The position numbers and the translations under genes are program-made. Positions 18,871 to 27,613 of a stretch of DNA of 64,000 bases are shown here, in pieces; within the stretch, counting starts at the first letter, position 1; every line of letters starts with the position of its first letter. Under the pieces are notes generated by a model. It searched no databases, had not been told where the DNA came from, and saw nothing but the letters and a program-made list of their open reading frames with translations. The stretch spans positions 1,912,001 to 1,976,000 of the forward strand of contig NC_014387.1 in assembly GCF_000145035.1 (NCBI RefSeq), in the 5' to 3' direction. The DNA is from Butyrivibrio proteoclasticus B316. Its GTDB lineage: Bacteria; Bacillota; Clostridia; Lachnospirales; Lachnospiraceae.

Positions 18871-18920
18871 TAAGAACTATCCCCAACACAATAAATAATC
18901 AAAGAGATTATAACACATTC

Positions 18921-19781
18921 TCATTTATTGCAATACTGGGAATACTTTTTAGGTGATATTCCTACGGATTTAGTAAAAGCCTTAAGGAAATTACTATAAT
19001 CGCTAAAGCCGCATTTATCGCAGACTTCGCTGACACCGGTTCCTTCAGCAAGAAGCGACTTGGCAATTGATATTCGCCTTGCAGTCATATATTTATTGAT
19101 TGTTGTTCCTGTTGCCGCCTTAAAAATCCTGCAAATGTAGGACTCACTGATATAAAAGTGCTTGGCAAGATCTCCAATACTTATCGGATACTGTATATTA
19201 TTGTTGAGATATGACAATATTGCATCAACCTGTTCGTTATATGTAGCAGTTTTCTCTGTTGCCTTGTTATTCTTCTTGTCATTTATGATCTGATTGATCA
19301 TGACAAAGAGCTCTGTAAAAGTCGCCCTTTCAAGAAGGTCATGTCCATAGCTGTTGCTGGTGATTATCTTATTAATAAAATAGAGAAATCTTCCCTGTTG
19401 TTCCTGTGTCAGATGCAGTTTATGCGAAAACTTATCTCCTCTGTCCTGAAAACAGGCATCAAGGTTAGTCTCCTCACTGGAAATACTGCGCATGTACTCA
19501 GGATCTATCATAATAACAATTCTCTCATGAAGCTCCTTATCAATCTGAGTAAGATAATGGGAATCAAACTGATTGATGAGAAAAAGATCTCCCGGTTCAA
19601 TGTCATAAACCTTATTGTCTATAAGGAACTGCTTGCCGCCGGAAATAGAAAAATACACCTCATAGCAGTCATGAATATGCATCTCCATAGCCTTCTCATC
19701 TTTATATAAATGCGCAACGGAAAAGTATTTGTTCTCTATACTCTGCGCCATTGCTTCTTTGCAGGAATTCAGCTCTTTCAT
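18921..19781 (-). CDS. AraC-family transcriptional regulator
   Basis: 286 residues with an N-terminal cupin-type sugar sensor (MHIHDCYEVYFSISGGKQFL, then DLFLINQFDSHYL) and a C-terminal AraC double helix-turn-helix (LAKHFYISESYICRIFKAATG, then CGFSDYSNFLKAFTKSVGI). Similar in layout to the regulator at 6 kb but clearly a different paralogue. Its target is unknown; the divergent or adjacent genes are a glycosyltransferase downstream and acetate kinase upstream. Confidence 0.88.
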   Translation of the reverse strand: MKELNSCKEAMAQSIENKYFSVAHLYKDEKAMEMHIHDCYEVYFSISGGKQFLIDNKVYDIEPGDLFLINQFDSHYLTQIDKELHERIVIMIDPEYMRSISSEETNLDACFQDRGDKFSHKLHLTQEQQGRFLYFINKIITSNSYGHDLLERATFTELFVMINQIINDKKNNKATEKTATYNEQVDAILSYLNNNIQYPISIGDLAKHFYISESYICRIFKAATGTTINKYMTARRISIAKSLLAEGTGVSEVCDKCGFSDYSNFLKAFTKSVGISPKKYSQYCNK

Positions 19782-19916
19782 ACAGTTAATCCTCCGCGTC
19801 CCAATAATAAAAACATCTTACATTATCACTTCAAAATTTTCAAGATTTTTATCTCTTTTTAAAAATATAAAGAATATTTTGATATTAAATTAACAAAAGG
19901 ATAATTGAATAATCAT

Positions 19917-19957
19917 AAAAAAATCAGGCTAAAGGACAATCTGTCTTTTAGCCTGAC
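19917..19957 (-). terminator. Terminator of ackA
   Basis: A 15-bp stem with one mismatch (TCAGGCTAAA paired with TTTAGCCTGA, 19924-19956) is followed on the minus strand by seven U (19917-19923). Confidence 0.9.
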
Positions 19958-19990
19958 TATATAAGTTCTATCTGAAACTATCAGTATCAA

Positions 19991-21184
19991 TTATTTGCAA
20001 AGAGCATATGTATCACGCGCAATAGCAAGCTCTTCGTTTGTAGGAACAACAAGAAGTGTTACCTTACTGTCAGCTGTAGAAATCACCTTTTCTTCGCCGC
20101 GAACCTTGTTGGCTTCTGCGTCCATCTTGGCACCGATAAAGCCAAGTCTGTCGCAAATAAGCTTACGAACAAATCCGCTGTTCTCACCAACACCGGCTGT
20201 AAAGCAGATAACATCTACTCCACCCATTGCTGCTGTATAAGAACCGATATACTTAACAACTCTGTATACAAATGCATCAACTGCACGTCTGGCACCGGCA
20301 TGACCCTCATTATAACCGGCTTCAAGATCTCTGAAATCAGAAGAAAGATTATCAGAAAGGCCAAATACACCTGACTTCTTGTTAAGAAGGTTAGTAACAT
20401 CTGCAACAGTTGAATTCTCTTTTTTCATAACAAATTCAACTACAGATGGATCGATGTCACCTGTTCTGGTTCCCATGATAAGTCCCTCAAGTGGAGTAAG
20501 ACCCATAGAAGTGTCTACACACTTACCACCATCAACAGCTGAAAGAGATGCACCGTTTCCGAGGTGGCAAACGATCATCTTAAGGTCAGCAGGATTCTTG
20601 CCAAGGATCTCAGCAGCACGCTTGCTTACGAATGAATGGCTTGTGCCGTGGAAACCATATCTTCTGATTCCATATTTCTCATAGTATGAATATGGAAGTC
20701 CGTAAAGGTAAGCTTCCTGAGGCATTGTCTGATGGAAAGCTGTATCAAATACTGCTACCATAGGAACGCCTGGCATAACCTTCTGACAAGCTCTGATACC
20801 AATAAGGTTTGCTGGATTATGGAGAGGAGCAAGATCACTTACATCCTCAATAGCCTTGATAACTTCGTCGTCAATAACAACTGACTTAGTAAACTTCTCT
20901 CCACCGTGAACGATACGATGACCAACTGCTCCGATTTCATCAAGAGAAACAACACCGTTCTCACTGTTAGTAAGAGCTTCGATTACAAGCTCGATAGCTC
21001 TGTTGTGATCCGGCATAGGCTCTACCTTGGTGATCTTGTCCTTGCCTGTTGGAGTATAGACAATCTGGCTGCCCTCAATACCAATTCTCTCGCAAAGTCC
21101 CTTGCAGATAACTGCCTCAGAATCAGAATCGATGAGCTGGAATTTTAGTGAAGAACTACCACAATTGATTACTAGAATTTTCAT
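19991..21184 (-). CDS. ackA: Acetate kinase
   Basis: Interconverts acetyl phosphate and acetate with ATP formation, a main energy-yielding step in fermentation. The 397 residues carry NCGSSSLKFQL at the N-terminus, the phosphate-binding VICHLGNGAS pattern, GFHGTSHSFV and FTAGVGENSG. No pta gene lies next to it, unlike many clostridia. A GAGG site precedes the ATG. The upstream region holds a promoter and a perfect cre match, suggesting CcpA activation as in B. subtilis. Confidence 0.97.
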   Translation of the reverse strand: MKILVINCGSSSLKFQLIDSDSEAVICKGLCERIGIEGSQIVYTPTGKDKITKVEPMPDHNRAIELVIEALTNSENGVVSLDEIGAVGHRIVHGGEKFTKSVVIDDEVIKAIEDVSDLAPLHNPANLIGIRACQKVMPGVPMVAVFDTAFHQTMPQEAYLYGLPYSYYEKYGIRRYGFHGTSHSFVSKRAAEILGKNPADLKMIVCHLGNGASLSAVDGGKCVDTSMGLTPLEGLIMGTRTGDIDPSVVEFVMKKENSTVADVTNLLNKKSGVFGLSDNLSSDFRDLEAGYNEGHAGARRAVDAFVYRVVKYIGSYTAAMGGVDVICFTAGVGENSGFVRKLICDRLGFIGAKMDAEANKVRGEEKVISTADSKVTLLVVPTNEELAIARDTYALCK

Positions 21185-21257
21185 ATATAACCTCTTTTCA
21201 CTATATTAATATCTGACTTAATAATTTAGTGTCGTCATAATAATTGTATCAGTGTAA

Positions 21258-21286
21258 AATATATAAGCAAGGGAAAAATTGTACAA
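21258..21286 (-). promoter_or_regulatory. Promoter of ackA
   Basis: Minus-strand -35 TTGTAC (21281-21286), 17-base spacer and -10 TATATT (21258-21263). The inferred start near 21251 leaves a leader of about 65 bases. Confidence 0.6.
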
Positions 21287-21300
21287 AAATTGGCAAAAAC

Positions 21301-21314
21301 TGAAAGCGCTTACA
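21301..21314. promoter_or_regulatory. Catabolite-responsive element (CcpA site) between ackA and tmcAL
   Basis: TGAAAGCGCTTACA matches the Bacillus cre consensus with a central palindrome AAGCGCTT. Its centre lies about 56 bases upstream of the inferred ackA start, close to the position known for CcpA activation of B. subtilis ackA. It also sits just before the tmcAL ATG. Confidence 0.75.
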
Positions 21315-21319
21315 TCCAC

Positions 21320-22552
21320 ATGAAAACAATAGGTATAATAGCAGAATTTAACCCATTTCATAATGGTCACTTACATTTAATCGAATATTGCAGAAAAGAG
21401 CTGCATGCAGACTATATTGTAGTAGTAATGAGCGGTGATTTCGTTCAGCGTGGTACTCCTGCCTTTGTCTGTAAATTTGCACGAACTAAAATGGCTCTCT
21501 CTTGCGGTGCCGATCTTGTTTTAGAGCTTCCGGTCTATTATTCGACAGGAAGTGCAGAGTTTTTTGCATCCGGAGCAGTAGCTTTATTAAATAAACTCGG
21601 CTGTGTTGATCAACTTGTATTTGGAAGTGAGTGCGGTGATATCACTGTTCTGGATCTTATTGCAAATGTATTAGTTGAAGAGCCTAAGCAGTTCAAAGAT
21701 GAACTATCTGAGCATATCAAAAGAGGTGATTCTTACCCTGTAGCAAGGCAAAAAGCTCTTTTAAACTATATTTCCGGGTCCGCTTTACCAATAGAAAATC
21801 CCTGCGATATTGAAAGTCTCCTGTCCTCTCCCAATAATATTCTTGGGATAGAATATATAAAGGCACTAAAGGCGACAAGCAGCAGTATTATTCCTGTCAC
21901 CATAAAAAGAATAGGCGAAAGCTATAATTCTGCGAAGATAAACGCTCTTGCAAGTGCATCAGGAATAAGAAAATACATATATGAAGAAGGGCTTAAAAAG
22001 GACTCGTTGCGCGATTCCATGCCAGGATCATGTCTTGATCTTCTAATTGAAAACTCGGATCGTTTTGCCGATATAAAGCGTTATTCCGACCTTGTATATT
22101 ACAAACTATTATTGGAAAAAGAAAGTGGCTATACAAGATACCTTGATGTAACTAACGATTTATCCAACAAAATAGTATCAAACCTTGAAAAATACGAAAA
22201 TTTTGATCAGTTCTGTCTTTTGCTGAAGTCAAAAGACATTGCTTATTCAAGAATATGCCGGTGTCTTACTCATATTTTACTAAACATAACAGCTGACAAT
22301 ATGGACAGGTATAAGTCTGATAAATACACCTCATTTGTAAGAGTCCTTGGCATGCGCATGGCTTCTTCTGCTCTCGTCAAAAAAATAAACCATTCCTGCA
22401 TAGCTATTACTAATATCAAAAATGCTGAAAAAGAACTGACAGAGCTTGAATATCAGCTGTTTAAAGAAACAATCATGGCTACTGAAATATATAATTCGAT
22501 ATGCCCAAAGAAAAATCCAAATGAGTACAGGTTAAAGCAAATAATAATCTGA
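21320..22552 (+). CDS. tmcAL: tRNA(Met) cytidine acetate ligase TmcAL
   Basis: Forms N4-acetylcytidine at the wobble position of elongator tRNA-Met using acetate and ATP. The nucleotidyltransferase-like N-terminus is clear: GIIAEFNPFHNGH (HxGH at 14-17), VVVMSGDFVQRGTPA, and the ADLVLELPVYYSTGSAEFFA signature. ATG 21320 gives the family N-terminus; a TTG at 21290 would add ten unrelated residues. No strong ribosome site is seen. Divergent to ackA, whose product, acetate, is its substrate; the shared intergenic region is suggestive only. Confidence 0.92.
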   Translation: MKTIGIIAEFNPFHNGHLHLIEYCRKELHADYIVVVMSGDFVQRGTPAFVCKFARTKMALSCGADLVLELPVYYSTGSAEFFASGAVALLNKLGCVDQLVFGSECGDITVLDLIANVLVEEPKQFKDELSEHIKRGDSYPVARQKALLNYISGSALPIENPCDIESLLSSPNNILGIEYIKALKATSSSIIPVTIKRIGESYNSAKINALASASGIRKYIYEEGLKKDSLRDSMPGSCLDLLIENSDRFADIKRYSDLVYYKLLLEKESGYTRYLDVTNDLSNKIVSNLEKYENFDQFCLLLKSKDIAYSRICRCLTHILLNITADNMDRYKSDKYTSFVRVLGMRMASSALVKKINHSCIAITNIKNAEKELTELEYQLFKETIMATEIYNSICPKKNPNEYRLKQIII

Positions 22553-22620
22553 CATTATAATATAGATTTGCCTTAACACAAATTTAAGAATTAACCCTTT
22601 GAGTGCGGATTGATGATTAT

Positions 22621-22669
22621 TTATCAACGTGATAACATTAATGTGTATGTAAAATGTTATACGTATAAC
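22621..22669. promoter_or_regulatory. Cluster of three overlapping dyads upstream of the 703-residue orphan
   Basis: Within 49 bases: TTATCA/TGATAA around ACG (22621-22635), ATAACATT (22632-22639) with AATGTTAT (22653-22660), and the perfect 14-base palindrome GTTATACGTATAAC (22656-22669). The gene starts 40 bases downstream. Such nesting suggests operator sites, but no regulator can be named. Confidence 0.5.
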
Positions 22670-22708
22670 TTTTTTCACATGTATATCCGCATTTTCGGAG
22701 GGCGCTAA

Positions 22709-24820
22709 ATGGGACTTATCAAGCTTGAAAAAGGACAGGTACTTCACAAAGCAGGCACCGATACAGTTGAGACAATAGAAGTTGTTGTCAAAGGCAGCCT
22801 CAAAATATCCAATCAATTCACTTCAATAGTCCTCACGGTAGGCGGATTTGTAGGAATTGTCGAAACTCCCGGTTCGACCTACAAATACAATATTGAAGCT
22901 TTAGAGGAAAGCTCTGTCTATTCCTACCCTTTCGAGTCCGAAGATGACATTCCAAACGTAGTTAGATCAAATCCTAAGATTGCTCCTATACTGGCTGCTC
23001 AATCTGTTGAAGCAGCTGTAAAATGCTGCGATGTTTATGAAAAAGAATTTGAAGACGCAACTTCTGAGTACGACCAGATCATGACCGACTACACAGATTA
23101 TCCAAATCTTTGTATCAAAGTCGGAGAAGTCCCAAAAGATTTTCCAGAGATCAAAGAAATCATCGCTCCTGAAAAGAGCGATTCAATAAATGAATGGGCT
23201 TTTTCATTTGTCAGAAGCCTCAAGCAAAATGAAGCTTCTTTAAAGAAGGCCTTCTACCCACTAAGTCTTGATATAGCAACAGGTGTAGTTATGTGCACCT
23301 ACAATATTTATACCAATATTTCAAAAGAATCGCAGCTTCTTGCAGAATATAGGAACACTATGAAAAAGAAGGCTGCCGCTTTTGCCACGACAATGAAAGC
23401 TATCCGTGCCAAATTAAATGACATGGAAAACAACAACGGACTTGGTGAAGGATCTGTTACTGTTGTTAACGCTCTTAGTACAATCCTGCAGTACTCCGGT
23501 GTAGCTCCTGAGATAGCTATGAAATTTGAAGAACAAATATCTTCATTTAAAGCATTAAACAACAGATACGATTCAGCGGATGAAGCAAGAGCACTTAGAA
23601 GGAGCCTTGCGACTACCTTCTACGAAGTATATACACCGGCATTTCTAAAAAGCATAAATGATAATAATATTCCTATGGAGTTAAAGATGTTCTTCATGTT
23701 TGGTTTTGTAGATGAAGAACTTGCAGGTGAAAAATACACTTCTGCACTTTACAATATGGCCAAGTCTTATGTACCTGATCCCGAAGGAAAAGTTGTCACC
23801 TGCTACGAATGGCTGATCAAGATATACAATCTTGAAGTGGAACCCTCACGAAATGAATTTGATCAGGACTGGCCAACATATCTGCGTGAGCAAAAGGTAA
23901 GCGGACAACTCAATCAAGTGCAGGTTGATCTAATGACAGATGATCCTACCAGCAGACTTAATTTTGAAGTTCACAACCTCTTTGCCCTTGGAAACAGAAT
24001 GACCTTTGGAAGAATTTCATCCTTTGTTCCTGTTTTTGATGCACAAAATGTACTGCGTCCGCTCGATATGGCGTACCAGACTGTATCTAAAGTCTATGAG
24101 TATTACACCAAGATCAGAGAAGTCGACTACGGAGTTTTTTGCAGAACAGCACTGTTTTCCAATCCCGAAATAGGTATCACATCTCTCCATTATTCGGAAG
24201 ACATTACTCCATATATGATCCTGATGCCAAATGTCGGCTCAAGAGCCTCTCTTTGGCAGGAAATAGAGGGTAAAAACAGAAGAACTCCCGCAAGAATGCT
24301 GGTTTCAATCTTTAATACGGAAAACACCGAAGAGTGTATGATAAAGCTCTTCGGCGAATTCAGGTGGGAAATGTGCAAAACTGAACAGGGCATCCACTGG
24401 AATGATGTAACTGATCCATCTCTCACATCCATGTATTGTGATTATCTTCAGTTCTATAAAAAGAACTCTGCCCTGTCATCCGACAATAAAGAAAAACTAA
24501 GGACCGACCTAAAAAAATACAGCAATAACTACAAAAATGTATTTATTGCTGATTATCTTGCTTATGTTAAATTTGAGGCAGCAGGCTCTCCAAGACTTAA
24601 CAAAGTAGTACGAGAAATACTGTTTACCTTCTGTCCTTTTGCCAAAGAGCTTCGAGAAAAAGTTGCAGATAACCCTCAGTATACTGAGCTTATAAATCAC
24701 TACAATTCCAGGACCGGAAATCTCACAAAGCCTGTTGTAAATATGATAAACAAGCTCAGAAAAGAGGATATCCCTGTGCCCGAGCCTCTTATGATTCAAT
24801 ATGAGCACCTAAAGAAATAA
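22709..24820 (+). CDS. Unknown protein with cyclic-nucleotide-binding-like N-terminal domain
   Basis: 703 residues, no signal peptide, no convincing membrane segment. The first ~105 residues resemble a CAP/CRP effector domain: KLEKGQVLHKAG, VVVKGSLKISN, LTVGGFVGIVE, then an EALEESSVYSYPF ending, with strand spacing of a beta roll. The phosphate-binding Arg/Glu cassette of true cAMP sites is not evident, so ligand binding may be altered. The remaining ~590 residues match no family I recognise; they are mostly helical by composition, with an aromatic-rich portion around 430-560. No DNA-binding domain is seen. A strong GGAGG site lies seven bases before the ATG. It is monocistronic, facing a convergent gene 7 bases away. 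Confidence 0.6.
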   Translation: MGLIKLEKGQVLHKAGTDTVETIEVVVKGSLKISNQFTSIVLTVGGFVGIVETPGSTYKYNIEALEESSVYSYPFESEDDIPNVVRSNPKIAPILAAQSVEAAVKCCDVYEKEFEDATSEYDQIMTDYTDYPNLCIKVGEVPKDFPEIKEIIAPEKSDSINEWAFSFVRSLKQNEASLKKAFYPLSLDIATGVVMCTYNIYTNISKESQLLAEYRNTMKKKAAAFATTMKAIRAKLNDMENNNGLGEGSVTVVNALSTILQYSGVAPEIAMKFEEQISSFKALNNRYDSADEARALRRSLATTFYEVYTPAFLKSINDNNIPMELKMFFMFGFVDEELAGEKYTSALYNMAKSYVPDPEGKVVTCYEWLIKIYNLEVEPSRNEFDQDWPTYLREQKVSGQLNQVQVDLMTDDPTSRLNFEVHNLFALGNRMTFGRISSFVPVFDAQNVLRPLDMAYQTVSKVYEYYTKIREVDYGVFCRTALFSNPEIGITSLHYSEDITPYMILMPNVGSRASLWQEIEGKNRRTPARMLVSIFNTENTEECMIKLFGEFRWEMCKTEQGIHWNDVTDPSLTSMYCDYLQFYKKNSALSSDNKEKLRTDLKKYSNNYKNVFIADYLAYVKFEAAGSPRLNKVVREILFTFCPFAKELREKVADNPQYTELINHYNSRTGNLTKPVVNMINKLRKEDIPVPEPLMIQYEHLKK

Positions 24821-24827
24821 ATCTTCT

Positions 24828-25667
24828 TCAGATATATTTCTTTTCAATATTCTGGATGAATTCTCGCGCAGCTACAGCATTGTCGGGCTTGGTATCTTCA
24901 AGTGTTGCATGTATAAAAGGCTTCTTTTCACATGCAAACTTAACTACTGAATTATAGTCAATATCGCCAAGTCCGCATGCCATACTCTTAACACTGTCGC
25001 CTTCTACCACAGCATCCTTGAGATGTATCATGCAAATATCTTTTTCCAGAAGATCTATTGCTTCTTCAAATACTTCCTGTCTCTGATCAAAATTATCTGT
25101 CCACAGAAGATTTACAGGGTCAAAAATAATCTGCAGGTTAGGAGACTCGATCCTATCAAGGACCTCTCTTGCTCTCTTGGGGTTCCATACAATATGTCTG
25201 TAAACAGGCTCGATTGCTACAATAACACCCATTTTTTCTGCATAGTCAACTACAGGACGCAGATTTGTAATGAATGTTTCAAGAGCCTCCTGTGAATGAC
25301 AAGCTTCTTTGTCGTAGTGGTAATCTGCATTAGGCGCTCCTGTCTCTGTACCTACCATTCCGGCACCCATAAGAGACGCAAATCTGATATGTGCCATGTA
25401 CTTGTCCTGATTGGCCTTAAGAGCCGCAGCATCAGGAGTGGCCAGGTTAAGATAACAGCCAAGAACTGCCACATCAAGGTCAGCTCTTCTAAAAGCATCT
25501 CTCATGTACATCGCATATCCCGGAGTAAGTGCATTGGTGTTTGCTGTAAAGCCGGGAACCTTAGAAAGAGCAATATGAGTACAGGAAAAGCCCTGTCTCT
25601 TAATCTCTTCTAATCTCTCCTCAAAAGGAAGCTCTTTTGTATCATGAAATCTAATTCCTATCTGCAT
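24828..25667 (-). CDS. Sugar phosphate isomerase/epimerase (xylose-isomerase-like TIM barrel)
   Basis: 279-residue AP-endonuclease-2-like TIM barrel. Likely metal ligands are the Glu in VAIEPVYRH, the Asp in IIFDPVNLL and the His in MIHLKDAV. Such enzymes isomerise or epimerise keto-sugars or act as dehydratases; the substrate is not deducible. ATG 25667 has AAAGGAAA four bases upstream, and the upstream GH43 stop is one base away, so it is translationally coupled to the GH43/CE12 operon and probably handles a monosaccharide released there. Confidence 0.85.
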   Translation of the reverse strand: MQIGIRFHDTKELPFEERLEEIKRQGFSCTHIALSKVPGFTANTNALTPGYAMYMRDAFRRADLDVAVLGCYLNLATPDAAALKANQDKYMAHIRFASLMGAGMVGTETGAPNADYHYDKEACHSQEALETFITNLRPVVDYAEKMGVIVAIEPVYRHIVWNPKRAREVLDRIESPNLQIIFDPVNLLWTDNFDQRQEVFEEAIDLLEKDICMIHLKDAVVEGDSVKSMACGLGDIDYNSVVKFACEKKPFIHATLEDTKPDNAVAAREFIQNIEKKYI

Positions 25668-25668
25668 A

Positions 25669-27600
25669 TTATTTCCTTTCCGTGTAAGTAGGTGTATGGA
25701 AAGAGACGTATAAATTATTGTCAATTCCTCCTACTGCATACATTCCAACAAGAGCGCCGGTAAAGCGCTTACCTTTATCATACCCCTCATCACAGAGATA
25801 ATAAACATTAGAAAGTGTAGAAAAAATAGTTAATTTTGAATCAGGCTCATCTAACTTAGATGACTCATTATATATAAATTCATATTTTAGAACACGCTTA
25901 AGATACTCAGTTTCCATCTTCAGATAGACTGCTTTAATTTCAAGCGGCACTTCGCATCCATAAGTTATCCTGTCTTCTGTTCCTATATGTTCTCTTGAAT
26001 ATAAAACATTTTTTCCATCCCTGTTAGTTAATCCAAACTCAAAGAAAGTATTTTCATCATAATAACCTGTTATTCCAGCAAATTGCTCATCCATTAGCTC
26101 CGGAATATCCATTATTACAGAATAGTCAAAAGAAAAGTCTGTCTGCCTTCTAAGTACTATATTCCTGCTATTTATATCACTAAGCGGATATGCGCTAGCA
26201 TGAATTACAAATGTTTGTCCATCCTTTAATGATTTCCAATCACTGTTTGCAGGATCATCGCAGATATACTTAATATCACCTTTATTGAAACTTCTGGTAG
26301 TCATGTAGTCAAAAGGAAGTCCACATGGTGATATCGCTCTGTCATTATGAGCTTTAGCCAAAGGATCCGCTGATTGCAAAGCGCTACAGGATTCATACAT
26401 GTCTTTTTCAGGAAAAGGCTTTATTTGCATACATGATGGTCCTCGCAGGCCATTTACAATAGGCCAGCCATCTGCCGTCCATGTCACAGGGTCAAGCGCG
26501 GTCTCTCTGCCCAAAATACTATATCCATCACCAATCTTCCTGCCACATAGATAAACCATATACCACCGGCCATCCTGAGTTTCAACAAGATCTCCGTGAC
26601 CGCACCTCTGGATAAGCGCATCCGGATCATCCTGTCTCATTATGGGATTATAAGGGCACGGTTCATAAACTCCCATCAGCTCTCTGCTACGAGCCACAGT
26701 TACTCTATGCCCCGGCCCCGTTCCGCCTTCAGCCTGTAAAAGATAATAATAGCCATCCTTTTTGTAAATATGAGGTCCTTCAGGAGCTCTTTTATTGCTT
26801 CCATAATATAAAAGTGTTGCATCAGAAATCTTCCTGGTCCCTGTCTTATCAAGTTCAAAAATTCTCGCTCCCCTATTTAGAAGCATATATCTGCGACCAT
26901 CATCATCATTAAACAGACCCGGATCAATACCATCTTCATCGATAAAAACAGGCTCGGAATACGGTCCCTGCGGCTTATCAGAACTAACTACAATTTGCCT
27001 TCTGTAAACAGGCCCTGTGTCGTTTAGCCTATAAGTAGCTGCAATGTAGAACTTTCCATTGTAGTAAGAAATGTCAGGGGCCCAATATCCCCTTCCACCG
27101 TCAAGTTCATCAAGACCAGCCCAATTAGGATCAGTAATTGCATGCCCAATTATCTCCCAATGTATCAGATCCTTCGAATGAGAAATGGGAATACATGGAA
27201 AAAAGATAAAGGACGAGTTGGCCATATAGTAGTCATCGCCTACTCTGCATATTGATGGATCAGGAAAAAAGCCACTTCTTATAGGATTTCGATAGAAATC
27301 TTCGTATCTGTGACCATATCTGTCTTCCAAGTATTTATCTATTTCTGCGTGGCCGTTTTCTCTTGCTATATCCCACGGGGTTACAAGCTCTTCATCACCA
27401 CATAAAGGGTCAAGTCCGCACCTCTCCGTAAGATATCTGAACATCTCCAGATTTCCGGACATCGCAGCAAAATGCAAAGCTGTCCTGTGCCCTTTGGCAA
27501 ACTCATTAAGACTTGCTCTCGAATATTCAACTATCCATTTAACAAGCTCAAAATCTCCATTTTGAGCAGCTTCATAGATACTCACTTTACCAACATCCAT
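25669..27600 (-). CDS. Ankyrin-repeat-fused GH43 glycoside hydrolase (cytoplasmic)
   Basis: 643 residues without a signal peptide. Residues 4-95 form about three ankyrin repeats (SIYEAAQNGDFELVKWIV, TALHFAAMSGNLEMFRYLTE, TPWDIARENGHAEIDKYLED). From about 104 the GH43 five-bladed propeller follows: catalytic base D114 in FPDPS, pKa modulator D226 in GIDPGLFNDDDG, general acid E274 in APEGPH. A C-terminal beta-sandwich region (about 430-643) resembles the accessory domain of beta-xylosidases. Expected to cleave beta-xylosides or alpha-L-arabinofuranosides from imported oligosaccharides. The ankyrin part is the unusual feature; it should mediate protein contact inside the cell. The reading frame across the junction is continuous. 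Confidence 0.85.
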   Translation of the reverse strand: MDVGKVSIYEAAQNGDFELVKWIVEYSRASLNEFAKGHRTALHFAAMSGNLEMFRYLTERCGLDPLCGDEELVTPWDIARENGHAEIDKYLEDRYGHRYEDFYRNPIRSGFFPDPSICRVGDDYYMANSSFIFFPCIPISHSKDLIHWEIIGHAITDPNWAGLDELDGGRGYWAPDISYYNGKFYIAATYRLNDTGPVYRRQIVVSSDKPQGPYSEPVFIDEDGIDPGLFNDDDGRRYMLLNRGARIFELDKTGTRKISDATLLYYGSNKRAPEGPHIYKKDGYYYLLQAEGGTGPGHRVTVARSRELMGVYEPCPYNPIMRQDDPDALIQRCGHGDLVETQDGRWYMVYLCGRKIGDGYSILGRETALDPVTWTADGWPIVNGLRGPSCMQIKPFPEKDMYESCSALQSADPLAKAHNDRAISPCGLPFDYMTTRSFNKGDIKYICDDPANSDWKSLKDGQTFVIHASAYPLSDINSRNIVLRRQTDFSFDYSVIMDIPELMDEQFAGITGYYDENTFFEFGLTNRDGKNVLYSREHIGTEDRITYGCEVPLEIKAVYLKMETEYLKRVLKYEFIYNESSKLDEPDSKLTIFSTLSNVYYLCDEGYDKGKRFTGALVGMYAVGGIDNNLYVSFHTPTYTERK

Positions 27601-27613
27601 GTCTTTTGTCCTC

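Noticed and set aside
25759-25773. cre-like sequence GGTAAAGCGCTTACC inside the GH43 gene
   Set aside because: In coding sequence near the 3' end with no promoter nearby; most likely chance from Lys-Arg codons, although intragenic cre sites do exist.
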